In this document: positions 33,104 to 33,846 of the stretch, piece by piece
How positions within the stretch are numbered: the first letter of the stretch is position 1
How the letters are laid out: every line of letters begins with the position of its first letter
Assembly (NCBI GenBank): GCA_039178805.1
Contig: JBCDFC010000015.1
Location: 1-33,846, forward strand
Direction of reading: 5' to 3'
Source of the DNA: Thermohalobaculum sp039178805
GTDB taxonomy: Bacteria; Pseudomonadota; Alphaproteobacteria; Rhodobacterales; Rhodobacteraceae
DNA length: 33,846 nt
Program-made: the position numbers and the translations under genes
Notes under the pieces: generated by a model
Database searches by the model: none
Seen by the model: the letters and a program-made list of their open reading frames with translations, nothing else
Told to the model about the DNA's origin: nothing

Positions 33104-33846
33104 TCAGGACAGAAGGACGATCCCGGCCGGCAGATCCCGACGTCGGAGACGTAGGCTCTCGGCGAGCGAGCTAACGATCTCGTCGGGCCGGTCGAGATGG
33201 AAGGTCCCGCCAACGCGCCGCTCGGCCAGCGCCGACCGCGTCAGGATCACACGCCCCGTCCGGTGCCTGTTGAGGTCAGCCACAACATCGCCGAGCCGCC
33301 GGTCGCGAAAAGTCATGAGGCCGTCGATCCAGGCCGCGATCTCTGTGGGACGTTTCGTGCTGCGGGAGAGCGCGCCGTCATCACGGATCCCCATTGCATC
33401 GCCAGTATCTAGGGCGATCTTCTCCGGGGCCGAGAGCGTGACAGCCCCCTCAGCACACGCAATCTCGACCCCTTGATCGCCGAAGCGGATCTCCGCAGCG
33501 CCTGCTCGGACTGTCGCTCTGAGCATCCCCGCCTCGACCTCCAGTGACATCTCTCCCTCGTCGTTCGGTTTACGCTGCACGAACGCCGCCCCTTCCACGA
33601 GGCGCAGCCTGCGCGGACCGACCTGATCGATGGCGGAAGCGCCATCCAAAGCGCCCGAAATCCCCGGAAGCGCGAGCGGACGCACCGACCCCGTCGCCGT
33701 TGACTGATCGGCGAGAAGAACGCGCGCGCTCGGGATGTGTCCGAGGTAAGCGGCGCTCTGAATAGCGGCGACACCGGCCAGCGTTCCTGCACCCAAGGCG
33801 GCAAACCCGCGCCGCGTTAGAAGGCGCGGCTTAGGCCGCTCGACCG
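33104..33846 (-). CDS. FecR-type anti-sigma regulator, N-terminus outside window
   Basis: At least 247 residues are visible; the frame stays open to the window edge, so the protein's start is missing. Near the edge is a TRRGFAALGAGTLAGVAAI helix, the single membrane span. The FecR domain follows (about VLLADQSTATGSVRPLAL to LDTGDAMGIRDDG), and a C-terminal STN-like part (MTFRDRRLGDVVADLNRHRTGRVILTRSALAERRVGGTF) ends at LRRRDLPAGIVLLS. It should carry the signal from the receptor's STN domain to a FecI-like sigma factor, expected just beyond the edge. It is 98 bases upstream of the receptor on the same strand. Confidence 0.85.
   Translation of the reverse strand, partial: VERPKPRLLTRRGFAALGAGTLAGVAAIQSAAYLGHIPSARVLLADQSTATGSVRPLALPGISGALDGASAIDQVGPRRLRLVEGAAFVQRKPNDEGEMSLEVEAGMLRATVRAGAAEIRFGDQGVEIACAEGAVTLSAPEKIALDTGDAMGIRDDGALSRSTKRPTEIAAWIDGLMTFRDRRLGDVVADLNRHRTGRVILTRSALAERRVGGTFHLDRPDEIVSSLAESLRLRRRDLPAGIVLLS

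Overview
The window is GC-rich, densely coded alphaproteobacterial chromosome. The order of its sulfur-oxidation cluster (soxT, soxR and soxS divergent from soxVWXYZABCDEF) points to Rhodobacterales or a close relative. That placement rests on gene order and protein style only, because no rRNA marker is present.

Left part (1-5.2 kb): an agmatine deiminase, then three genes that look like one functional unit: a FemAB/GNAT-like acyltransferase and two different ATP-grasp ligases in alternating orientation. Their substrate cannot be read from the sequence.

Sulfur block (5.2-17.6 kb): a complete thiosulfate-oxidising Sox system. The minus-strand operon runs soxV (CcdA-like electron importer), soxW (thioredoxin), soxX, soxY, soxZ, soxA, soxB, soxC, soxD, soxE, soxF, then a secreted DUF302 protein. 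The divergent plus-strand operon carries soxS (thioredoxin-like), a secreted HbpS/GlcG-like protein and soxR (ArsR-family, probably persulfide-sensing). soxT (YeeE/YedE-type sulfur transporter) follows. SoxXA would load thiosulfate onto the SoxY cysteine arm of SoxYZ, SoxB would hydrolyse off sulfate, and SoxCD would oxidise the sulfane sulfur. SoxEF resembles flavocytochrome c sulfide dehydrogenase. SoxV, SoxW and SoxS keep thiols reduced. Two similar AT-rich sites, one in the soxV/soxS gap and one upstream of soxX, are candidate SoxR operators. SoxD has only one heme motif, and the N-terminal half of SoxE looks like the missing second SoxD cytochrome domain.

Middle part (17.6-26 kb): a minus-strand group of a threonine/serine dehydratase-like PLP enzyme, an alpha/beta hydrolase and a type II haloacid dehalogenase (the last two overlap by ATGA), then nicotinate phosphoribosyltransferase. 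Upstream lie two tandem vanadium-haloperoxidase-like proteins, each with a C-terminal DUF4214-like domain and no classical signal peptide.

Right part (26.3-33.8 kb): a soluble lytic transglycosylase divergent from dapA, a palindromic intergenic repeat, an unrecognised membrane protein, a decayed IS630-type transposase tail, and an STN-domain TonB-dependent receptor with a FecR-type anti-sigma regulator that runs off the window edge. No tRNA, rRNA or CRISPR array was seen.
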